Assembly: GCA_035702985.1 (NCBI GenBank)
Contig: DASSZD010000195.1
Location: forward strand, 1 to 5,273
Origin: JAKAXG01 sp035702985
Lineage (GTDB): Bacteria > Actinomycetota > Acidimicrobiia > Acidimicrobiales > Palsa-688
DNA: 5,273 nt
Direction of reading: 5' to 3'
The stretch's first letter is position 1. Every line of letters begins with the position of its first letter. The notes below the pieces were generated by a model. That model did no database searches. It was not told the DNA's origin and saw only the letters and a program-made list of their open reading frames with translations. The translations under genes were made by a program, and so were the position numbers. Below are positions 1 to 5,273 of this stretch, piece by piece.

Positions 1-1370
1 CGCTTCCAGGCCTCGCTGAGCACGCCCCGCAGAACGTCGCCGATCAGGTCGAAGTGCTCCTGGTCGCAGATCAACGGGGGAGCCAGCTGTATGACCGGGT
101 CGCCCCGGTCGTCGGCCCGGCACACCAGGCCGGCGTCGAACAGCGCGCCCGACAGGAACCCCCGGAGCAGCCGTTCGGACTCGTCGTGGTCGAAGCTGGC
201 CCTGGTCTCGCGGTCTTTCACCAGCTCGATGCCGTAGAAGAAGCCGTCGCCGCGCACGTCGCCGACGATCGGCAGGTCCCGCAGTCCGTCCAGCACGGCC
301 CGGAAGGCGGCCGAACGGGCGGCCACCCCGTCGATCAGGCCCTCCTTCTCGAAGATGTCCAGGTTGGCCAGCGCCACCGCGGTGGACACCGGGTGCCCGC
401 CGAAGGTGAAGCCGTGGGAGAAGCTGGCCTGACCGCTGAGGAACGGCTCCATCAGCCGGTCGTCGACGATCAGGGCGCCGAGCGGGGAGTAGCCGCTGGT
501 CAGGCCCTTGGCGCAGGTGATCATGTCGGGCTGGTAGCCGTAGCGGGTGGCGCCGAACCACGAGCCCAGCCGGCCGAAGGCGCAGATCACCTCGTCGGAC
601 ACCAGCAGCACCCCGTACCGGTCGCAGATGCGCCTGACCTCGGCGAAGTATCCGGGGGGCGGCGGGAAGCACCCGCCCGAGTTCTGCACCGGCTCCAGGA
701 AAACGGCGGCCACGCTGTCAGGCCCCTCCATCTCAATGCGCCGCTCGATGTCGCGGGCCGCCCACAGCCCGAACTGCTCCTCGTCGTCGGCGTGCTCGGT
801 GGCCCGGTAGAAGTTGGTGTTCACCACCCGGACCGAGCCCGGGACCAGAGGTTCGAACGGCTCCTTGATGGACGGCAGCCCGGTGATGGACAGGGCGCCC
901 ATGGTGGTGCCGTGGTAGGCGATCTCCCGGGAGATCACCTTGTACCGGCCCGGCTGGCCCACGGCCCGGAAGTACTGGCGGGCCAGCTTCCACGCCGACT
1001 CGACCGCCTCGCCGCCGCCGGTGGTGAAGAAGATGCGGTTGAGGGCCCCGGGGGCCAGCTGGGCCAGCCGCTCGGACAGCTCGATGGCGTTGGGGTGGGC
1101 GTAGCTCCAGATGGGGAAGTAGGCCAGCTCGCCGGCCTGGCGGGCCGCCGCCTCGGCCAGCTCCCGGCGGCCGTGCCCGGCCTGGACCACGAACAACCCG
1201 GACAGCCCGTCCAGGTACCGCCGGCCCCGGCTGTCGTAGACCCACGGGCCCTCGCCGCGGACCATCACCGGGACCTCGTGCTCGGCGTAGCTGCTCATCC
1301 GGGTGAAGTGCATCCACAGATGCCGTCTGGCCGCCTCCTGCAGGCGGTCGTGGTCGGGTGTCTGGTTCAT
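1..1370 (-). CDS. Class III (omega) PLP aminotransferase, probable putrescine/diamine:pyruvate aminotransferase; C-terminus cut by window edge
   Basis: Cytosolic PLP enzyme that probably transfers an amine from putrescine or a related amine to pyruvate, giving an aminoaldehyde and alanine. Translated by hand, it starts MNQTPDHDRLQEAARRHLW and gives 456 residues before the window edge. This is about the full length of SpuC/PatA-type enzymes, so only a few C-terminal residues are missing. Visible fold-type I marks are the phosphate-loop stretch TTGGGEA (Glu121), Tyr152-His153-Gly154 for cofactor stacking, the SDEV motif with Asp259 facing the PLP ring nitrogen, the Schiff-base Lys288 in CAKGLTSGY, and Thr322 in HGFTFGGHP. 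The ATG overlaps the regulator's TGA (ATGA), and GGGGGAT just upstream can serve as ribosome site, so translation is probably coupled. The putrescine assignment rests largely on the divergent patD. Beta-alanine, taurine or other omega-amino donors remain possible. The family call is firm; the substrate is inferred. Confidence 0.9.
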   Translation of the reverse strand, partial: MNQTPDHDRLQEAARRHLWMHFTRMSSYAEHEVPVMVRGEGPWVYDSRGRRYLDGLSGLFVVQAGHGRRELAEAAARQAGELAYFPIWSYAHPNAIELSERLAQLAPGALNRIFFTTGGGEAVESAWKLARQYFRAVGQPGRYKVISREIAYHGTTMGALSITGLPSIKEPFEPLVPGSVRVVNTNFYRATEHADDEEQFGLWAARDIERRIEMEGPDSVAAVFLEPVQNSGGCFPPPPGYFAEVRRICDRYGVLLVSDEVICAFGRLGSWFGATRYGYQPDMITCAKGLTSGYSPLGALIVDDRLMEPFLSGQASFSHGFTFGGHPVSTAVALANLDIFEKEGLIDGVAARSAAFRAVLDGLRDLPIVGDVRGDGFFYGIELVKDRETRASFDHDESERLLRGFLSGALFDAGLVCRADDRGDPVIQLAPPLICDQEHFDLIGDVLRGVLSEAWK

Positions 1371-1873
1371 CGGATCCCCCACTGGTAGTTCTCCTTGGCC
1401 ACTTTGAGATACACGAAGGTCTCCGTGCTGCGGACCCCGGGAACGGTCCGGACCGATTCGTCGACCGTCCGCAGCAGGTGCTCGTCGTCCACGCAGAGCA
1501 GTTCGACCAGCAGGTCGAACTGGCCGGCGCACACGACCACGTACTCGGCCTCCTGCAGTCCCGACAGCTTCTCTGCCACCCGGCGGATGTCGCCGTCCAC
1601 CTTGATGCCGAGCAGGGCCATGCGATGGAAGCCGATGGCGGCCGGGTCGGTGACGGCGGCGATCTGGACGATCCGCTCGTCGATCAGCCGCTGGACCCGC
1701 TGGCGGGTCGCCGCCTCCGACAGCCCCACGGCCCGGGCGATGGCCGCATAGGAGCGCCGACCGTCCTGCTGGAGCTGCTCGATGATCCGCTTGCTGGTCT
1801 GGTCCAGCGCCCCGCGGCTGTCCCTCACGGGGCCTTCGTCTTCGCAGCGGTATTCCTCGCCTGGACGGCTCAC
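1367..1873 (-). CDS. Lrp/AsnC-family transcriptional regulator
   Basis: Feast/famine DNA-binding regulator of 168 residues if it starts at the GTG at 1873. The N-terminal helix-turn-helix covers about residues 23-69, with LDQTSKRIIEQLQ followed by SYAAIARAVGLSEAATRQRV and the wing-leading helix. The effector-binding RAM domain covers about residues 75-160, with the typical glycine/aspartate turn AGQFDLLVEL (Gly117, Asp120). A second candidate start, GTG at 1828, would give 153 residues, closer to the usual family length of about 150, and has a weak GAAGG upstream. The 1873 start has no Shine-Dalgarno but sits just past a very good -10 element, which fits a leaderless message. It is first in a two-gene unit with the aminotransferase and divergent from patD, the classic place for a regulator of both. 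The effector is unknown; a polyamine, an amino acid or alanine is a guess. Confidence 0.93.
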   Translation of the reverse strand: MSRPGEEYRCEDEGPVRDSRGALDQTSKRIIEQLQQDGRRSYAAIARAVGLSEAATRQRVQRLIDERIVQIAAVTDPAAIGFHRMALLGIKVDGDIRRVAEKLSGLQEAEYVVVCAGQFDLLVELLCVDDEHLLRTVDESVRTVPGVRSTETFVYLKVAKENYQWGIR

Positions 1874-1881
1874 GACAACGG

Positions 1882-1910
1882 ATTTTAGAAGTTCGAGCCG
1901 CCATTGGCAA
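1882..1910 (-). promoter_or_regulatory. Promoter for the regulator-aminotransferase unit
   Basis: Read on the minus strand, TTGCCA (1910-1905) is followed after exactly 17 bases by TAAAAT (1887-1882). This is a near-consensus housekeeping sigma promoter in an otherwise GC-rich sequence. A start 7-9 bases after the -10 falls at about 1875-1873, at the first base or two of the GTG at 1873. The transcript would therefore be leaderless or nearly so if that GTG is used. Confidence 0.65.
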
Positions 1911-1920
1911 AGGATTCCTT
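1910..1920. promoter_or_regulatory. Candidate operator dyad between divergent promoters
   Basis: AAGGATTCCTT is a perfect dyad with 5-base arms around one central base. Its left arm touches the -35 of the minus-strand promoter and its right arm overlaps the candidate -35 of the plus-strand promoter. A further AAGG at 1926-1929 continues the pattern. Lrp/AsnC proteins often bind imperfect AT-rich dyads in series, so this is a plausible binding place for the neighbouring regulator. No binding can be proven from sequence. Confidence 0.35.
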
Positions 1921-1948
1921 GGAAAAAGGGCTACCGGCGTGGCATAGT
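1919..1948 (+). promoter_or_regulatory. Candidate promoter for patD
   Basis: TTGGAA (1919-1924) and CATAGT (1943-1948) are separated by 18 bases. Each matches the housekeeping consensus at four of six positions. A start would fall at about 1955, leaving a leader of about 34 bases before the TTG start. It is weaker than the opposing promoter, so this call is tentative. Confidence 0.4.
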
Positions 1949-1976
1949 TGCGCCGTCCTGGAAGCGTGAGCAGTTA

Positions 1977-1985
1977 GGGGGAGGA
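1977..1985 (+). promoter_or_regulatory. Ribosome binding site that decides the TTG start of patD
   Basis: The purine run GGGGGAGGA lies immediately before the TTG at 1989, with about four bases between GGAGG and the start codon. The reading frame stays open far upstream (to 1782), but no other start codon in that stretch combines a good ribosome site with a PatD-like N-terminus. Confidence 0.75.
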
Positions 1986-1988
1986 CAC

Positions 1989-3413
1989 TTGACCGACCTG
2001 CGCAATTACGTCAACGGCTCTGCGGTGGACGCCAAGGACGGCCGGCGGAGCGAGGTGATCGATCCCAGCACCGGCGAGGTCTACGCCACCGCCCCGCTGT
2101 CCGGCGCCGACGACGTGGACCTGGCCTGCCGGGCGGCCGCCGACGCTTTCGTAACGTGGCGGGACACCACCCCGGCGCAGCGCAGCCACCTGCTGCTCGC
2201 CCTGGCGGACGCCATCGAGGAGCGGGCCGAGCGGTTCATCGAGGCCGAGGGCCGCAACACCGGCAAGCCCCTGGCGTTGACCCGCTCCGAGGAGATCCCC
2301 CCGATGCTGGACCAGATCCGGTTCTTCGCCGGAGCGGCCCGGGTCCTGGAGGGCCGGTCGGCGGGGGAGTACCTGGCCGGCCACACGTCATGGATCAGGC
2401 GTGAGCCGATCGGGGTGGTGGCCCAGGTGACGCCGTGGAACTACCCGATGATGATGGCGGTGTGGAAGATCGCTCCGGCCCTGGCCGCCGGGAACGCGGT
2501 GGTGCTCAAGCCGTCCGACACCACCCCTGTCACTACCGTGATGCTGGCCGAGGTGGCGGGGGAGATCCTGCCCCCGGGCGTGCTCAACGTGGTGTGCGGG
2601 GACCGCGACACCGGCCGGGCCCTGGTGTCGCATCCCATCCCGCAGATGGTGGCCATCACCGGCAGCGTCCGGGCCGGTCGGGAGGTGGCGGTGGCCGCCG
2701 CCCAGGATCTGAAGCGGGTGCACCTGGAACTGGGCGGCAAGGCCCCGGTGCTGGTCTTCGACGACGTGGACGTGGAGAAGGCCGCCGAGGCCATCGCCGC
2801 CGCCGGGTATTTCAACGCCGGTCAGGACTGCACGGCGGCCACCCGGGTGCTGGTCTCGCCCGGCGCCTACCACGACGTGGTTGACGCCCTGGCGGATCAG
2901 GCCCGCAACACCGCTTTCGGAGGCCTGGACGCACCGGACGCGGCGTTCGGCCCGTTGAACAACGCCGGCCAGCTCGACCGGGTGGCCGGGATGGTCGCCC
3001 GGGCGCCGGGGCACTGCTCGGTGGTGGTGGGGGGCGAAACGCCGGCCGGTCCCGGCTTCTTCTACCCGGCGACGGTGGTGGCCGGCGTCGAGCAGGAGGA
3101 CGAGCTGGCCCGGACCGAGATCTTCGGACCGGTGATCACCGTGCAGCGGTTCGGCGACGAGGACCAGGCGGTGGCCTGGGCCAACGGGGTGGAGTACGGA
3201 CTGGCGTCGAGCGTGTGGACCTCCGACCACGGACGGGCGCTGCGGGTGTCCCGGCGGCTGGACTTCGGCTGCGTCTGGATCAACACCCACATCCCGCTGG
3301 TGGCCGAGATGCCCCACGGGGGGTTCAAGCATTCCGGCTACGGCAAGGACCTGTCGCTCTACGCCCTGGAGGACTACACCCGGGTCAAGCACGTGATGAG
3401 CAGCTTCGAGTGA
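1989..3413 (+). CDS. patD: Gamma-aminobutyraldehyde dehydrogenase (aldehyde dehydrogenase superfamily)
   Basis: NAD-dependent, cytosolic oxidation of 4-aminobutanal to GABA (4-aminobutyrate), the second step of the putrescine transaminase route. From the TTG at 1989 it is 474 residues, the length I recall for E. coli PatD (YdcW). It aligns with PatD by memory along its length, including the C-terminal block EMPHGGFKHSGYGKD (then LSLYALEDYTRVKHVM), which is characteristic of this subfamily. Catalytic residues visible are Asn151 in the PWNYP motif, Lys174 in VVLKPS (cofactor), Gly225-Ser226 of the ITGS turn, general base Glu247 in LELGGKAP, nucleophile Cys281 in NAGQDCTAA, and Glu377 with Phe379 in EIFGPV. 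Nothing appears truncated. It is divergent from the regulator-aminotransferase unit, which supplies the preceding step. A related aminoaldehyde (3-aminopropanal, betaine aldehyde) is a possible alternative or additional substrate. Confidence 0.95.
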   Translation: MTDLRNYVNGSAVDAKDGRRSEVIDPSTGEVYATAPLSGADDVDLACRAAADAFVTWRDTTPAQRSHLLLALADAIEERAERFIEAEGRNTGKPLALTRSEEIPPMLDQIRFFAGAARVLEGRSAGEYLAGHTSWIRREPIGVVAQVTPWNYPMMMAVWKIAPALAAGNAVVLKPSDTTPVTTVMLAEVAGEILPPGVLNVVCGDRDTGRALVSHPIPQMVAITGSVRAGREVAVAAAQDLKRVHLELGGKAPVLVFDDVDVEKAAEAIAAAGYFNAGQDCTAATRVLVSPGAYHDVVDALADQARNTAFGGLDAPDAAFGPLNNAGQLDRVAGMVARAPGHCSVVVGGETPAGPGFFYPATVVAGVEQEDELARTEIFGPVITVQRFGDEDQAVAWANGVEYGLASSVWTSDHGRALRVSRRLDFGCVWINTHIPLVAEMPHGGFKHSGYGKDLSLYALEDYTRVKHVMSSFE

Positions 3414-3470
3414 CCCGGGAACCGGGTAGGCAGGACCGGGCCCGCCGACGTCGGGACGCACCCGGCGGGC
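3413..3470 (+). terminator. Hairpins after patD, possible weak terminator
   Basis: ACCCGG-GAA-CCGGGT (3413-3427) is a six-pair stem with a GAA triloop that begins at the last base of the patD stop codon. It is followed by an eight-pair stem, GCCCGCCG (3440-3447) with CGGCGGGC (3463-3470), whose 15-base loop side contains the palindrome CCGACGTCGG (3445-3454). Only a short TTTT follows, at 3485-3488. This is not a textbook intrinsic terminator, though high-GC bacteria often use U-poor hairpins. Confidence 0.35.
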
Positions 3471-3593
3471 GGCGAGCGACGTGCTTTTGACCGGTGTCGG
3501 CACAATGATCCAGGGAATCGTTTTCGACGGCGGTGTTCGGGACCGCCGGGCCGGGACCACCCGGTCGAGATCCTGGACGGTCGTCAGCTGCGG

Positions 3594-3610
3594 GCCGGTC
3601 CGGGACCGGC
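3594..3610. promoter_or_regulatory. 17-bp perfect palindrome upstream of ald
   Basis: GCCGGTCC-G-GGACCGGC has eight-base arms around one central base and ends 44 bases before the ald start codon. It could be an operator for a dimeric regulator of ald or an RNA hairpin in the ald leader. The core GGTCC-N-GGACC recurs once downstream of ald, at 5114-5124. No clear -35/-10 pair was found between patD and ald. Confidence 0.4.
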
Positions 3611-3640
3611 TCCGCAATGTCATCCACCAACCGCTCCCAC

Positions 3641-3646
3641 AGGAGG
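3641..3646 (+). promoter_or_regulatory. Ribosome binding site of ald
   Basis: A full AGGAGG lies eight bases before the GTG at 3655. An in-frame TGA at 3649-3651 closes the frame just upstream, so this GTG is the earliest possible start. Confidence 0.9.
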
Positions 3647-3654
3647 ACTGATCA

Positions 3655-4770
3655 GTGAAAGTCGGCGTACCGTCCGAGGTGAAGAACCACGAGTACCGGG
3701 TGGCGTGCACCCCGGCCGGAGTCCACGAGCTGGTCCGCCACGGCCACCAGGTCCTGGTCCAGGCGGGGGCCGGGGTGGGATCGTCGATCCCCGACGCCGA
3801 CTTCGTGGCCGCCGGCGCCACCATGGTGGACTCCGCCGACGACGTGTGGGGGGAGGCGGAGCTGGTGCTCAAGGTCAAGGAGCCCATCGAGGAGGAGTAC
3901 CACCGGCTGCGCAAGGACCTGATCCTCTTCACCTACCTGCACCTGGCGGCCTCGAGGCCGTGCACCGAGGCGCTGCTCAACGCCGGCACCACCGCCATCG
4001 CCTACGAGACGGTGCAGCTTCCCGACGGCAGCCTGCCCCTGCTGGCCCCCATGTCGGAGGTGGCCGGGCGGATGGCCCCCCAGGCGGGCGCCCACCATCT
4101 GCAGCGGGACGGGGGCGGCCGGGGGGTGCTCATGGGCGGCGTGTCCGGGGTGTACGCCGCCAAGGTGGTGGTCATCGGCGCCGGCGTGGCCGGGATGAAC
4201 GCGGCGGCCATCGCCCTCGGCATGCAGGCCGAGGTGCTGCTGCTGGACCGCAACATCGCCCGCCTGCGGGAGGCGGACCGCATCTATCAGGGCCACTGCC
4301 AGACGGTGGCGTCCAACACCTACGAGGTGGAGCGGGCCGTCCTCGACGCCGACCTGGTCATCGGGGCGGTCCTGGTGGCGGGGGCCAAGGCCCCCAAGCT
4401 GGTGTCCGACGCCCTGGTGGAGCGCATGAAGCCGGGCTCGGTGCTGGTGGACATCGCCATCGACCAGGGCGGCTGCTTCGAGGACTCCCACCCGACCACG
4501 CACGCGGACCCGACCTTCCGCGTCCACAACAGCGTCTTCTACTGCGTGGCCAACATGCCGGGCGCCGTCCCCAACACCTCCACCTACGCGCTGACCAACG
4601 CCACCCTGCCGTACGCCGTCGAGCTGGCCGACGAGGGCTGGCGGGCGGCCCTGCGGGCGGACCCGGCCCTGGCCCTCGGCCTCAACACCCACGCGGGCGC
4701 GCTGACCAACGCCCCAGTCGCGGCGGCCCACGGCTACCAGTCCGTGCCCCTGGAGTCCGTGCTCTCCTAA
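3655..4770 (+). CDS. ald: Alanine dehydrogenase
   Basis: Cytosolic NAD-dependent enzyme for the reversible conversion of L-alanine to pyruvate, ammonium and NADH. The 371-residue product has the length of the Mycobacterium tuberculosis enzyme and matches it by memory throughout. Arg15 and Lys75 (LKVKEP) bind the carboxylate. His96 (FTYLHLAAS) and Asp270 (DIAIDQGG) are the catalytic pair. Met133 lies in APMSEVAGR. The Rossmann NAD loop is GAGVAG at 175-180, with Asp198 at the end of the second strand for the adenosine ribose. The C-terminal stretch VANMPGAVPNTSTYALTNAT is also intact. The start is GTG behind AGGAGG and the stop is TAA. It follows patD on the same strand after a 241-base gap, so it may have its own promoter. 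In context it would recycle alanine formed by the aminotransferase to pyruvate. Its role could equally be general alanine catabolism or NADH balancing. Confidence 0.97.
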   Translation: MKVGVPSEVKNHEYRVACTPAGVHELVRHGHQVLVQAGAGVGSSIPDADFVAAGATMVDSADDVWGEAELVLKVKEPIEEEYHRLRKDLILFTYLHLAASRPCTEALLNAGTTAIAYETVQLPDGSLPLLAPMSEVAGRMAPQAGAHHLQRDGGGRGVLMGGVSGVYAAKVVVIGAGVAGMNAAAIALGMQAEVLLLDRNIARLREADRIYQGHCQTVASNTYEVERAVLDADLVIGAVLVAGAKAPKLVSDALVERMKPGSVLVDIAIDQGGCFEDSHPTTHADPTFRVHNSVFYCVANMPGAVPNTSTYALTNATLPYAVELADEGWRAALRADPALALGLNTHAGALTNAPVAAAHGYQSVPLESVLS

Positions 4771-4869
4771 AACAGAAGACCTCAGCGGGCACCAGCAGAA
4801 CGAGTGCGGCTGGCACCCCCGCCGCCCCGTTCTCCCCGTCCGGCCAGGCGTGAGTCTGGCCGCCAAGGA

Positions 4870-4907
4870 CGGCGCGCCCTCCCCGCCCGAGCGGGCTGGG
4901 CGCGCCG
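4870..4907. terminator. GC-rich stem-loop, candidate ald terminator
   Basis: CGGCGCGCCC (4870-4879) pairs perfectly over ten bases with GGGCGCGCCG (4898-4907). The 18-base loop can fold further through GCCC/GGGC (4885-4888 with 4893-4896). It lies about 100 bases after the ald stop. No T-run follows, so it is either a U-less terminator or an RNA 3'-end stabiliser. Confidence 0.45.
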
Positions 4908-4968
4908 CGCATCCCCGTCAGCCGCAACCCGGCCCAGACGGGACGCCCTCACAAGGGGCGCGAAAAGC

Positions 4969-5015
4969 CGCGAACCGGAAGCCTGTCCCCACCCCGCTCA
5001 GGCTTCCGGTTCGCG
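4969..5015. terminator. 17-bp perfect inverted repeat, possibly a bidirectional or leftward terminator
   Basis: The 17-base arm at 4969-4985 (CGCGAACCGGAAGCCTG) is perfectly complementary to the arm at 4999-5015, with a 13-base loop. On the plus strand no T-run follows. On the minus strand the stem is followed two bases later by TTTT (complement of 4963-4966), which fits better with stopping leftward transcription from a gene beyond 5273. It could instead be a dispersed palindromic repeat. Confidence 0.55.
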
Positions 5016-5112
5016 CTGTAGAGCCCTCATTCGACCCTGGTCGGACCGGAAGCTCTCCCACCGCCCCGGACAAGCCGGCCCGGGCATGGTCTCGTATCGC
5101 GGCGACCCCGAA

Positions 5113-5125
5113 CGGTCCTGGACCG
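5113..5125. repeat. Second copy of the GGTCC-N-GGACC dyad
   Basis: CGGTCC-T-GGACCG is a perfect dyad of six-base arms around one central base. Its core matches that of the 17-bp palindrome before ald. The two copies flank the ald gene. It may be chance in GC-rich DNA. Confidence 0.3.
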
Positions 5126-5273
5126 CCTGGCCGGGCAGGAGGGACCGCGACGCCCACCCGGTCTTCCGCCACCGCAGTGGCCGCCGCTGAGCCGCGCGGG
5201 CCTGCCGTCCCTCCTGGCCAACAGAACGCGCGGCCAGGTGAAGCGAACGGAGACCGGAAGGCCGAGCCACCCC

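Larger units (their letters stand above)
4771..5273. other. Gene-free stretch rich in inverted repeats
   Basis: About 500 bases after ald. Open frames exist on both strands (for example 4804-5190 plus and 4998-5270 minus), but they translate to Arg/Pro/Gly-rich text with no family resemblance and no good ribosome site, as expected by chance in very GC-rich DNA. No tRNA T-loop or cloverleaf was found. Besides the stem-loops listed separately there are a weak six-pair CCCGTC/GACGGG stem (4914-4919 with 4937-4942) and a distant ten-base match, CAGGAGGGAC (5136-5145) with GTCCCTCCTG (5207-5216). ACCGGAAG occurs directly three times (4974, 5045, 5253). Confidence 0.6.

Noticed and set aside
54..1388. 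Long plus-strand open frame of 444 codons opposite the aminotransferase
   Set aside because: Its translation is low-complexity Val/Gly/Pro/His-rich text without family features, and it lies entirely antisense to a clear PLP aminotransferase. It is a GC-driven shadow.
3487..3537. TTGACC at 3487 and GGGAAT-16-GTT at 3513-3537 as promoters for ald
   Set aside because: TTGACC has no -10 at an acceptable distance (CACAAT is only 8 bases away). The second pair resembles a SigR/SigH-type element, but its spacing is shorter than the usual consensus.
2388..3932. 514-codon minus-strand open frame across patD, the gap and the start of ald
   Set aside because: It is antisense to two well-identified enzymes, has compositionally biased translation and shows no recognisable motif.
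5000..5060. GGTTCGCG near 5008 as a tRNA T-loop
   Set aside because: It is part of the 17-bp hairpin, and no acceptor, D or anticodon stems can be drawn around it.
4804..5190. 128-codon plus-strand open frame after ald
   Set aside because: Arg/Pro-rich, begins at a GTG without a ribosome site, reads straight through the two strongest stem-loops, and resembles no family I know.
5136..5216. Ten-base inverted match CAGGAGGGAC/GTCCCTCCTG as a stem
   Set aside because: The arms are 61 bases apart and the match does not extend, so chance pairing is likely in this composition.
4998..5270. 90-codon minus-strand open frame ending inside the 17-bp inverted repeat
   Set aside because: No family resemblance, Arg-rich composition typical of noncoding GC-rich DNA, and several equally long competing frames overlap it.

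Overview
The window is high-GC DNA with GTG and TTG start codons, strong purine-rich Shine-Dalgarno sites and very few AT-rich stretches. This suggests a high-GC actinomycetota-type bacterium. The protein that looks like alanine dehydrogenase (Ald) has the same length and the same key residue numbering as the mycobacterial enzyme. No genus can be assigned from the sequence alone.

Layout: (1) Positions 1-1873, minus strand: a two-gene unit with an Lrp/AsnC-family regulator first and a class III (omega) PLP aminotransferase second. They overlap by the four bases ATGA. The aminotransferase runs off the left edge and lacks only its extreme C-terminus. (2) Positions 1874-1988: a compact divergent intergenic region with a promoter for each direction and a small dyad between or over the two -35 elements. 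(3) Positions 1989-3413, plus strand: an aldehyde dehydrogenase closely matching gamma-aminobutyraldehyde dehydrogenase (PatD), starting at TTG. (4) Positions 3414-3654: a noncoding gap with hairpins and a 17-bp perfect palindrome. (5) Positions 3655-4770, plus strand: alanine dehydrogenase (ald), starting at GTG behind an AGGAGG site. (6) Positions 4771-5273: about 500 bases with no convincing gene but several stem-loops, including a 17-bp perfect inverted repeat.

How the genes fit together: the aminotransferase would move the amino group of putrescine (or a similar diamine or monoamine) to pyruvate, giving 4-aminobutanal and alanine. PatD would oxidise 4-aminobutanal to GABA with NAD+. Ald would oxidatively deaminate the alanine back to pyruvate, releasing ammonium and NADH. 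The set can therefore work as a polyamine nitrogen-release module in which the amino acceptor is recycled next door, probably controlled by the local Lrp-type regulator. Each enzyme family is recognised with good confidence. The exact amine substrate and the joint regulation are inference.

I see no mobile element, CRISPR array, tRNA or rRNA. The window is mostly conventional metabolism. The less-explained parts are the divergent control region, the palindrome before ald, and the hairpin-rich tail after it.
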